From NCBI GenBank assembly GCA_002509665.1, contig DADN01000244.1, positions 1-6,124 of the forward strand: DNA of 6,124 bases, in the 5' to 3' direction. This DNA comes from Methanobacterium sp. UBA8 (GTDB taxonomy: Archaea > Methanobacteriota > Methanobacteria > Methanobacteriales > Methanobacteriaceae). The notes beneath the pieces are model-generated. The model did no database searches and was not told the DNA's origin. It saw only the letters and a program-made list of their open reading frames with translations. Every line of letters starts with the position of its first letter. Within the stretch, counting starts at the first letter, position 1. A program made the position numbers and the translations under genes. This document shows, piece after piece, positions 1 through 4,922 of this stretch.

Positions 1-296
1 CACAAAGAGACGGCCTTCCAGAAGTTGGTGAAGTCTTAACAAGAATTGCGCTGGATGAAGCTAATCACGCTTCTCATTTTGCAGAACTTGGAGGAATTAT
101 TAAGCCTTCCCTCAAAGAAAACATTGAAATGATGCTAAATGGGGAAACAATGGCTAACAATGAAAAGAAAGCCGCAGCTAAAAAAGCTAAAGAGTGTGAT
201 ATAGATCCTGCACATGATTTCTTTGATGAAAGCTCAAGGGATGAAGGACGTCACGCTAAAATGTTAGAGGGAATTTTAGAAAGATATTTCAAATAA
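1..296 (+). CDS. Rubrerythrin-family protein (NADH peroxidase type), 3' end only
   Basis: Reading from base 3, the last 97 residues of a diiron ferritin-like protein are visible, ending at TAA 294-296. Two E-x-x-H iron-binding motifs are seen: DEANH (E19, H22 of the fragment) and DEGRH (E81, H84), as in the four-helix bundle of rubrerythrins. The fragment ends with LERYFK directly after the second helix motif, with no C-terminal rubredoxin domain. If it has a rubredoxin domain it must be N-terminal, as in the 'reverse' rubrerythrins of anaerobes, which reduce hydrogen peroxide to water using electrons from rubredoxin. That part lies left of the window, so the subtype is inference. The next gene on the same strand, 543 bp away, encodes a rubredoxin, a plausible electron donor. 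Family call is firm; exact subtype and start are not visible. Confidence 0.88.
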   Translation, partial: QRDGLPEVGEVLTRIALDEANHASHFAELGGIIKPSLKENIEMMLNGETMANNEKKAAAKKAKECDIDPAHDFFDESSRDEGRHAKMLEGILERYFK

Positions 297-366
297 ATTA
301 TGTGCTTCAGTTTATCATCAAATTCCCTCAGCCAAGATTTGGGAGAGATATTTTAATAGATCACCT

Positions 367-495
367 ATCTCTCTCCTACTTGAATTAACTTTATGGAGAG
401 ATACTGTATGATAATTAACCTACCACCCTTCATCTAAGTTCTCTCCTCTGCTTAATTCATTGAGAGATTAAATTAAGAGCACATTGCCTCAACTA
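367..495 (+). repeat. Two short, degenerate units of the hairpin array
   Basis: First unit: TCTCTCC (370-376) pairs with GGAGAGA (395-401), a 7-bp stem with an 18-nt loop containing AATTAA. It is followed by TACCACC at 421-427. Second unit: TCTCTC (440-445) pairs with GAGAGA (462-467), a 6-bp stem with a 16-nt loop. It is followed by TTGCCTC near 483-489. Both lack the two extra hairpins seen in the long units downstream, and their TACCGCCTC box is decayed. They look like worn or minimal versions of the same element. Confidence 0.6.
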
Positions 496-618
496 ATCTC
501 CTAATTAAATGTTATGGGAGATATTAAGGGGATCCTACCGCCTCCGTGCATTGTTGCTAAAATCCTCAAAAAGAGATTTTTGAGGACTGGCCCCAAATCG
601 ACAAATTTTAGGGGTTCA
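496..618 (+). repeat. Long structured repeat, unit A (123 nt)
   Basis: Elements in order: P1 stem ATCTCC 496-501 with GGAGAT 517-522; mini-stem GGGG 528-531 with CCTC 541-544 around a 9-nt loop ending TACCG; box TACCGCCTCCG 536-546; P2, closed by GCTA 556-559 with TGGC 588-591 and capped by a perfect 10-bp stem TCCTCAAAAA 563-572 with TTTTTGAGGA 577-586 on a GAGA (GNRA) tetraloop; P3, CCCC 591-594 with GGGG 611-614 plus AAAT 595-598 with ATTT 605-608, loop CGACAA. P2 and P3 both claim C591. An alternative P2 pairing, AAAATC 559-564 with GATTTT 575-580, matches the one used in unit B. Bases 536-564 match 666-694 of unit B at 26 of 29 positions. Function unknown. Confidence 0.75.
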
Positions 619-741
619 ATCTCTATCACATAATTAAAGTTATGGAGAGATGTTAATGAGGACAATACCGCCTCCGTTCCTTATTGCTAAAATCTCTTTA
701 GGATTTTGGCACCCGAAAATTGACAGATTTTCGAGGTAACT
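619..741 (+). repeat. Long structured repeat, unit B (123 nt)
   Basis: Same order of elements as unit A with different bases in the stems. P1 is ATCTCT 619-624 with AGAGAT 646-651. The mini-stem is GAGG 658-661 with CCTC 671-674, again around a 9-nt loop ending TACCG. The box TACCGCCTCCG lies at 666-676. P2 is a 10-bp stem GCTAAAATCT 686-695 with GGATTTTGGC 701-710, including two U-G pairs. P3 is CC 712-713 and CGAAAAT 714-720 with ATTTTCG 727-733 and GG 735-736 (A734 bulged), loop TGACAG. The P3 loops of A and B share YGACAR. U-G pairs on this strand would be A-C mismatches on the other, so a plus-strand RNA is favoured. The left arm of P3 can also pair with the rubredoxin ribosome binding site. 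Confidence 0.75.
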
Positions 742-836
742 ATCTCTCCTTACACAATTTCAAATTTATGGGGAGAATAAACAAATGAGACTACCGCCTC
801 TGTCTTATTCTCTCATTCCCTCCTTATTCGGGTGAT
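710..836 (+). promoter_or_regulatory. Possible ribosome-binding-site switch for the rubredoxin gene
   Basis: The rubredoxin ribosome binding site is GGTGAT 831-836, three bases before ATG 840. CACCCGAA at 710-717 is a perfect 8-nt complement of TTCGGGTG at 827-834, which covers the core of that site. The same bases 712-717 form the left arm of hairpin P3 in unit B, so the two pairings exclude each other: P3 formed would leave the site free, P3 open could hide it. The complementarity is seen directly; switching is inference, and no ligand or trigger is known. Confidence 0.4.
742..802 (+). repeat. Partial structured repeat, unit C, leading into the rubredoxin ribosome binding site
   Basis: P1 is present as TCTCC 745-749 with GGAGA 772-776. 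The box TACCGCCTCTG (792-802) differs from units A and B by one base. The mini-stem is reduced to GAG 787-789 with CTC 798-800. P2 and P3 are absent; in their place come TCTTATTCTCTC and then the rubredoxin ribosome binding site and start codon. The unit begins exactly 123 nt after unit B. Confidence 0.68.
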
Positions 837-839
837 ATT

Positions 840-1094
840 ATGTATAAATGTGACGTATGCAATTGTATTTACGATCCACGTAATGGGGATACTGAACATG
901 GAATTAAAGCAGGAACTGATTTAGAAGATCTTCCTTCAAACTGGGTTTGCCCTGTATGCGGCATAGAAAAAGATTATTTTTATTTTATGGAAAATGAAAA
1001 TCCAGAATATCTCGAGAAAAGTCGAATTGTATCTATGCTGGGTATTATACTCCCTCAAGAGCTAAAAAAGCAGTGGCACAATATTCATGGATGA
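840..1094 (+). CDS. Rubredoxin with a C-terminal extension
   Basis: This is an 84-residue protein. Residues 1-50 are a rubredoxin fold: ligands C4 and C7 (CDVC) and C37 and C40 (CPVCG), with the usual YDP-x-x-GD, AGT, DLP and WVCP landmarks. It would bind one iron in a Cys4 site and carry single electrons in the cytoplasm, typically to rubrerythrin or flavoprotein peroxide/oxygen reductases; the rubrerythrin-family gene just upstream fits this. Two features are unusual. The knuckle after C7, normally Gly-Tyr, is Asn-Cys (N8, C9), adding a fifth cysteine. Residues 51-84 extend beyond the usual 52-55-residue family length with a charged, partly hydrophobic tail of unknown role. The start is set by GGTGAT at 831-836. 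The gene follows a structured non-coding array that may control it. Confidence 0.92.
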   Translation: MYKCDVCNCIYDPRNGDTEHGIKAGTDLEDLPSNWVCPVCGIEKDYFYFMENENPEYLEKSRIVSMLGIILPQELKKQWHNIHG

Positions 1095-1105
1095 AATTTT
1101 AAGCG

Positions 1106-1145
1106 TGAATTTACTAAATTCAGTGATAACTGCAATATTTTTTTT
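1106..1145 (+). terminator. Likely terminator after the rubredoxin gene
   Basis: A perfect 7-bp stem TGAATTT 1106-1112 with AAATTCA 1116-1122 (loop ACT) is followed after 15 bases by a run of eight T (1138-1145). Archaeal polymerase stops mainly at T-runs, so the run itself is the more important part. More T-rich stretches follow to about 1190. Confidence 0.5.
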
Positions 1146-1314
1146 AAATCCTCATTTAATGAACTTTTTATACTTTTAACTAATTTTTACCCATACAAAT
1201 TAAATTCATTTAATATTTTATATTGCTTAAATTTTTATTCTGTAAATATACTTGTTAAAAAGTGTATTTTAGAGTTAAATTTAAAAAATACGGATAAACT
1301 TGTTAATCAGTTGA

Positions 1315-1340
1315 TTATATTAAGTTGAAAATTATAATTT
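1315..1340 (+). promoter_or_regulatory. Candidate TATA boxes for the HAD phosphatase gene
   Basis: TTATATTA at 1315-1322 would place a start near 1342-1347 and give a leader of about 30 bases. A second AT box, inside the palindrome AAATTATAATTT at 1329-1340, would give a nearly leaderless transcript. The region is very AT-rich, so neither is certain. Confidence 0.3.
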
Positions 1341-1373
1341 ATCCCAGAAGTTAAAAAATTATAGATGATAACA

Positions 1374-2060
1374 ATGGCTCAAAATGATGTTTTAATGTTG
1401 TTTGATATTGATGGTACGTTGGTCCAAGGAGCTAAATCCCATTATCAAGCATATATAGAAGGAGTTAAGAAATTTTATGGCCTTGAAGATTATGTAAACA
1501 GTGTAAACGCTGCAGGTAAAAGTGATAAACTAATTTTACAGGAAATATTAACATTAGGAGGATTAACTACAGATGAAATTCAGAAAGACTTCCAAAATTG
1601 CCTGGATTTCATGACTGATTACTACCTGAAAAATGTGCAGTATGAAGATATACATGTATTTGATGGAACTATAGAACTTTTAAATGAGCTTAAGCGTAAT
1701 GATGCACTTTTAGGATTAGTAACAGGGAATTTAGAACCTATAGCTTACGCTAAACTTGCAAGAGCAGGTCTGGATAGTTATTTCTCATTTGGAGGTTTTG
1801 GAAGCGACAACGCTGACCGTTCTTTAATGGTTAAAAAAGCTCTAAGCATTGCAAAAAACCAGCTTGGATTTAGCGGGGATAAAATATTTGTTGTAGGAGA
1901 TACTCCTCGTGATGTAGAAGCAGCTCAAGCATATAATCTCAAGACTATAGCAGTGGCTACTGGAATGTACAGTGTTAAAGAATTAAGGGATTGTGGAGCA
2001 GATTATGTTGTAGAAAACTTTAAAAACAGGGATAAAATCATGAAAATTCTATATAAATGA
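1374..2060 (+). CDS. HAD-superfamily hydrolase, phosphoglycolate-phosphatase-like
   Basis: A 228-residue cytoplasmic phosphatase. Motif I is DIDGT with nucleophile D11 and acid/base D13. Motif II is LVTGN with T117. K154 or K155 is the likely motif III lysine. Motif IV is GDTPRD (175-180) with metal ligands D176 and D180. The stretch from about residue 20 to 100 between motifs I and II fits a helical C1 cap, as in phosphoglycolate phosphatase and beta-phosphoglucomutase relatives. It probably hydrolyses a small phosphate ester with magnesium, but the substrate cannot be read from the sequence. An ATG nine bases upstream (1365) is in frame and would add three residues. I prefer 1374 because GATGAT (1364-1369) then sits four bases before the start, close to the spacing of the rubredoxin gene. 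It appears to be transcribed alone. Confidence 0.85.
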   Translation: MAQNDVLMLFDIDGTLVQGAKSHYQAYIEGVKKFYGLEDYVNSVNAAGKSDKLILQEILTLGGLTTDEIQKDFQNCLDFMTDYYLKNVQYEDIHVFDGTIELLNELKRNDALLGLVTGNLEPIAYAKLARAGLDSYFSFGGFGSDNADRSLMVKKALSIAKNQLGFSGDKIFVVGDTPRDVEAAQAYNLKTIAVATGMYSVKELRDCGADYVVENFKNRDKIMKILYK

Positions 2061-2070
2061 TATAATCGAC

Positions 2071-2163
2071 TTTTTTAACTCATAAAGCGTTGTGTTAAAC
2101 GTTATTTTTCTTAACAGACTTATATTCCTTTTATTAAATAAATTCTAAGCCTATTTTTTTTTT
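2071..2163 (+). terminator. Terminator region after the HAD gene
   Basis: Three stop signals lie in series: T6 at 2071-2076; a 6-bp hairpin AGCGTT 2086-2091 with AACGTT 2098-2103 (one G-U pair) followed by T5 at 2105-2109; and T10 at 2154-2163. Any of these can stop archaeal RNA polymerase, so the next gene should have its own promoter. Confidence 0.5.
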
Positions 2164-2273
2164 AATGTATAAAAGGAAATGTTTAAATGGAAGCTTGAGA
2201 ACTTATATTTGTCTATAAAATTAATTTAATTAATAAAATAGTGTGCTTGGGTTTACACCTTAACTTAGGAGGT
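2164..2273 (+). promoter_or_regulatory. Control region and ribosome binding site of the phosphoesterase gene
   Basis: AGGAGGT at 2267-2273 is a near-ideal ribosome binding site seven bases before a TTG codon, which fixes that unusual start. An in-frame TAG at 2266-2268 excludes a longer N-terminus. Several AT boxes could be the promoter (TATAAAAG near 2168, TTTAAATG 2182-2189, CTTATATT 2202-2209); I cannot choose among them. Confidence 0.55.
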
Positions 2274-2280
2274 TGGTCCT

Positions 2281-3891
2281 TTGAATTCTAAAGAAATAGT
2301 TAAACCACTGCTAAATATAGAAACAGATATTCCTTTATCAGATAAAATAGAAGATCCGTCTATCATTGACCCCACAAAAAAATTAAGGATAGTATTCAGC
2401 GATAATTTAGATATGAATACGATTTCAGATGGAATAAAACTTTATAAAGTTGAATCTAATGGAAAAGAAATTGAAGAGAACATTATAATAGGTTCTGATG
2501 AAAATTCATCATCTGTTCTTTATATCAATAAATCTGACAATACAAACTTTACTGGAGGGGAGGAGTATAAACTTCACATAACTGATAAACTAAAATCTGT
2601 AAGTGGAGCATCTTTAAAAGAAGAATTTACAAATTATTTTGCTGTAGATTACTTATTTAATCTGGATTCAAAGGGTATTTTAGATTTAAACAATCAAAGA
2701 ACGTTAATATTATGTATAAGTGATCTCCATTTGGGTGCAAACGACAGCTACGCTGAAATTAACCGAAACAGAGAAGCCCTGGTTAAGTTCTTAGATCAAG
2801 TTAGAACTTCACCAAATGTCAAAGAACTGGTTATAGCGGGCGATTTAATCGATGAATGGTTTATTCCAATGAATATGGATACATTTAATGGAAAAACACA
2901 GAGGGATTTCGTAAAAGCAGTAGCCATTAACAACAAACCAGTAATAGATGCTTTTAACCACATAATAAAAGACGGCATAATAAAGGTGACATATGTACCT
3001 GGAAATCACGATTTATTGATAAATTCCGAAGATATTCAAAGCATCATGCCGGGGATACTTGAAGCCCGTGATGTTAAAGGTTTGGGAGCATATACTCCTG
3101 CAGATTTCCCGGAAATAGTCATGGAACATGGACATAGATATAATTTTTATTGTGCACCTGATTTTTCAAACCGATCTATAACCAAAACAGATTCTATACT
3201 GCCTCCGGGATATATCTTTACAAGAATGGCAACAAGTTCAGTTATTCAGGGCCGCCCTAAAAGAGATGATCCATTGCCTGTTGTTAGTAAAAATGAACTT
3301 GGAGATGTTCAGTATCTTTATTTCCTCTACTGGAATGTCTGGAAAGGCCTTATTACAGATTTACCTGTAAAAGAGGGGCTCGATGAAAAGGTCATAAACA
3401 CAAATATAGATGGATTTAATGGTTTTTATTCAATAAGTGATGTATTACCATATCAAGACCAGGATAATGGCCATATTGATGTTAAATTACATAACGGAAT
3501 TATTGAAGGCTGGGATGAAAGGCAAACCAATAATTTAGTTCCTGTTAAAATACCTACAGCAGAAGCAGTTTTAAAGGGAGCTTTTGCAAGTCATCTAGAC
3601 GATCAATCAGCTGTCCAGTACTTCAATAATCCTAATTCTGATAAACGAATTGTTGTATTTGGACATTCCCATGAGGCACGTATCATAACATCATTCAATG
3701 AAAAACAGGAAAAGAATGTCTACATAAATTCAGGCACGTGGATAGATAAGAATGAATGTACCATGACATTTGTTGTTATTATACCTCCAAAAAGTGAAGA
3801 TTCAGCTCCGGCATACGCGGGTCTTTATCAATATTCTCAAAGTGGAGATATTAAAAAATTAGGTTCGGAGGTGCTTACAAATCTGAAATAG
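2281..3891 (+). CDS. Metallophosphoesterase with N-terminal SbsA-type Ig-like domain
   Basis: A 536-residue protein starting at TTG. Residues about 20-122 resemble an SbsA/Big_5-type Ig-like domain: FSDNLDMNTI, a middle beta-rich stretch, then GGEEYKLHI and a closing FTNYFAVD. From about 140 a calcineurin-like phosphoesterase follows with the full metal-site set: SDLH (D148, H150), GDLIDE (D188), GNHD (N242, H243), EHGH (H283, H285) and GHSH (H462, H464). It should hold two metal ions and hydrolyse phosphate mono- or diesters; the substrate is unknown. About 175 residues between EHGH and GHSH form a large insert, probably a lid over the active site. No signal peptide or membrane segment is visible, although this Ig-like family is mostly found on exported proteins. 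It converges on the regulator gene, with ten bases between the two stop codons. Confidence 0.85.
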   Translation: MNSKEIVKPLLNIETDIPLSDKIEDPSIIDPTKKLRIVFSDNLDMNTISDGIKLYKVESNGKEIEENIIIGSDENSSSVLYINKSDNTNFTGGEEYKLHITDKLKSVSGASLKEEFTNYFAVDYLFNLDSKGILDLNNQRTLILCISDLHLGANDSYAEINRNREALVKFLDQVRTSPNVKELVIAGDLIDEWFIPMNMDTFNGKTQRDFVKAVAINNKPVIDAFNHIIKDGIIKVTYVPGNHDLLINSEDIQSIMPGILEARDVKGLGAYTPADFPEIVMEHGHRYNFYCAPDFSNRSITKTDSILPPGYIFTRMATSSVIQGRPKRDDPLPVVSKNELGDVQYLYFLYWNVWKGLITDLPVKEGLDEKVINTNIDGFNGFYSISDVLPYQDQDNGHIDVKLHNGIIEGWDERQTNNLVPVKIPTAEAVLKGAFASHLDDQSAVQYFNNPNSDKRIVVFGHSHEARIITSFNEKQEKNVYINSGTWIDKNECTMTFVVIIPPKSEDSAPAYAGLYQYSQSGDIKKLGSEVLTNLK

Positions 3892-3901
3892 TCTTTATTG
3901 A

Positions 3902-4672
3902 CTATTCATTTTTGTCTATAACAAAGCGGCAGTATTTATCACCCATAGCGTAGCATTTTGTTTCTGTAACAGCCCGTTTATCTTTATAATGGGATGAAAA
4001 GAGTGCTTCTAATATGCCTGCATCAAATGCACATGCGGGTCTTCCGAGATAAGGTAAATGCCGGCATTCATAGCATTCGCTGACGTTAATTATTAATGGC
4101 TCAAGATTTTTAACTTCAACATTACCTAAATAATGGGTTTCCCAGAATTGGGCAATATTTCCTAAGAATTTGCTCATTTCAGGGTCAGCCACCCTTTCAT
4201 ATAGAGCTTTTCCTACTTTGATTCCTGCATCATGAAGTAATGGGTCGATGTTAATACCCTGGTTTATTAAACCTACGCGTATGGTCTTAAACATCAATCT
4301 GAAAAATTCGAATGGATCTCCATCGCTTAAAACATAACTGGAAACATAACTCTCTAAATCGTCTTCAATTTTTTTATCACGTGCTAATTCTCCAATATAT
4401 TCTGAGTTTATAAAAAATATCTTTTTACGTGCGTCTTTAGGATCAGGCTTTGAACTGATTATTCCTTCATCTACCAGTTTTTTAAGGTGTACTGATACAG
4501 TGGATTTTGCTTTTCCAGATGAAGCTACTATCTGGTCAAAGCTTAATTCTCCTTCTCTAAGCATTGATAATATTTTAGATTTTACAGGACTATCTATGGC
4601 GCGTATACCCTTTGAGGTTGCAAATAATCCTATTTGGGTATCGTAAGATTTTTTCTGGTCAGTGTTTTTCAT
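3902..4672 (-). CDS. msvR: MsvR-like redox-sensing regulator (winged helix plus V4R domain)
   Basis: 256 residues. Residues about 20-95 are an ArsR-type winged helix-turn-helix: SPVKSKILSML, then recognition helix STVSVHLKKLVDEG and wing DARKKIFFI. Residues about 120-253 form a V4R domain whose signature is seen in CYECRHLPYLGRPAC, AFDAG and ETKCYAMGDKYCRFVI, with five cysteines at 200, 203, 214, 240 and 248. This architecture is that of MsvR of methanogens, which senses redox state through V4R cysteines and, when reduced, blocks transcription of oxidative-stress genes. Here it is divergent from hcp rather than from a flavoprotein operon, and MsvR-like boxes lie in the shared region. GAGAGG (plus-strand 4680-4685) sits seven bases before its ATG. 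Family assignment is strong; whether it is the direct equivalent of characterised MsvR or a paralogue is open. Confidence 0.8.
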   Translation of the reverse strand: MKNTDQKKSYDTQIGLFATSKGIRAIDSPVKSKILSMLREGELSFDQIVASSGKAKSTVSVHLKKLVDEGIISSKPDPKDARKKIFFINSEYIGELARDKKIEDDLESYVSSYVLSDGDPFEFFRLMFKTIRVGLINQGINIDPLLHDAGIKVGKALYERVADPEMSKFLGNIAQFWETHYLGNVEVKNLEPLIINVSECYECRHLPYLGRPACAFDAGILEALFSSHYKDKRAVTETKCYAMGDKYCRFVIDKNE

Positions 4673-4696
4673 AGAATAGCCTCTCTTTAAAGTTTA

Positions 4697-4723
4697 TATC
4701 TAGTTCTAATTTAGTCCTAGATA
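4697..4723. promoter_or_regulatory. 27-bp dyad near the predicted msvR transcription start
   Basis: Centred on 4710: TATCTAG 4697-4703 mirrors CTAGATA 4717-4723 exactly, and CTAA 4706-4709 mirrors TTAG 4711-4714; 11 of 13 base pairs match. It is unrelated to the TTCGTA boxes. A minus-strand TATA-like element (plus 4731-4740) would start transcription close to the dyad centre, so an operator is a natural reading. As RNA it could also form a 7-bp hairpin in the msvR leader. Confidence 0.5.
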
Positions 4724-4730
4724 AAATGAT

Positions 4731-4741
4731 ATGTTTAAATA
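4731..4741 (-). promoter_or_regulatory. Candidate TATA box for msvR
   Basis: Read on the minus strand this is AATATTTAAACAT-like. A start about 25 bases downstream falls near 4710, giving a leader of about 38 bases that includes GAGAGG at 4680-4685. A second AT box (GATATAAAC, plus 4692-4700) is too near the start codon unless the mRNA is leaderless. Confidence 0.35.
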
Positions 4742-4809
4742 TTAACTTTTTTGATAATCATATTTTTTTTGAAAAGATAACTTTTTTGTTTACAAGTATG
4801 TTGGTGTTC

Positions 4810-4840
4810 TTTATATACTTTGTTCGTGTACCATGAAACA
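4810..4840 (+). promoter_or_regulatory. hcp promoter module 1: TATA box plus MsvR-like box
   Basis: TTTATATA at 4810-4817 is a good archaeal TATA box. It is followed by TTGTTCGTG, four bases, ATGAAACA (4820-4840). The inner part TTCGTG-TAC-CATGAA is a 5-of-6 inverted repeat related to the MsvR half-site TTCGT. Transcription from this TATA box would start near 4840, at the end of the box. Confidence 0.5.
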
Positions 4841-4844
4841 AAAC

Positions 4845-4883
4845 CGAAAATTATATATGCTATTGTTCGTAGATAATGAAACA
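4845..4883 (+). promoter_or_regulatory. hcp promoter module 2: BRE/TATA box plus MsvR-like box
   Basis: CGAAAA (4845-4850) resembles a BRE and directly precedes TTATATAT (4851-4858). Then comes TTGTTCGTA, four bases, ATGAAACA (4863-4883), which repeats the box of module 1 at a distance of 43 bp. The start predicted from this TATA box is near 4880, so a protein bound here would cover the initiation site. Confidence 0.55.
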
Positions 4884-4899
4884 TTCGTATGCAGACGAA
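4884..4899. promoter_or_regulatory. Near-consensus MsvR box
   Basis: TTCGTA-TGCA-GACGAA matches TTCGTA-N4-TACGAA, the MsvR box as I recall it from work on Methanothermobacter, at 11 of 12 fixed positions. It abuts module 2 and lies 23 bp before the hcp ATG, inside the probable 5' leader region. Confidence 0.6.
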
Positions 4900-4922
4900 C
4901 ACAGTAAGATGGAGGAAAAAAC

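Larger units (their letters stand above)
297..839 (+). other. 543-bp non-coding region filled by a hairpin array
   Basis: No credible protein gene is present between the rubrerythrin-family gene and the rubredoxin gene; the one short ATG frame noted (409) stops after nine codons. The region is occupied by repeated hairpins of the form TCTCTCC-loop-GGAGAGA, each followed by TACCGCCTC or a decayed form of it (described as separate units). No strong TATA box was found. ATATTTTA at 348-355 is a weak candidate that would start a transcript near the first clear hairpin. An additional degenerate hairpin, TCCC 324-327 with GGGA 341-344 and followed by GAGATATTTTAAT, may be a decayed unit or the terminator of the upstream gene. 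Confidence 0.8.

Noticed and set aside
360..365. ATCACC as an anti-ribosome-binding-site element for GGTGAT 831-836
   Set aside because: Only 6 nt match over a distance of about 470 bases, which is expected by chance; the 8-nt match at 710-717 is stronger and lies in a structured unit.
531..545. Resemblance of GGATCCTACCGCCTCC to the 3' end of 16S rRNA (GGATCACCTCCT)
   Set aside because: It needs an insertion, and the other copies of the box lack the GGATC part, so it is probably coincidence.
367..802. CRISPR array
   Set aside because: The repeats vary in sequence, unit lengths differ (about 58 to 123 nt), and spacers are not uniform or unique; the conserved parts are stems and a box.
297..839. 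tRNA or other standard RNA gene in the non-coding region
   Set aside because: No cloverleaf, CCA end or T-loop signature could be found; the hairpins do not fit tRNA geometry.
2796..2978. 60-residue minus-strand open frame
   Set aside because: It lies wholly inside the phosphoesterase gene, over its conserved GDLIDE region, and has no features of its own.
4744..4788. Phased T-tracts (T6, T8, T6; AACTTTTTTG twice) as curved DNA
   Set aside because: The tract centres are 17-18 bp apart, not in phase with the helix, in a region that is AT-rich anyway.
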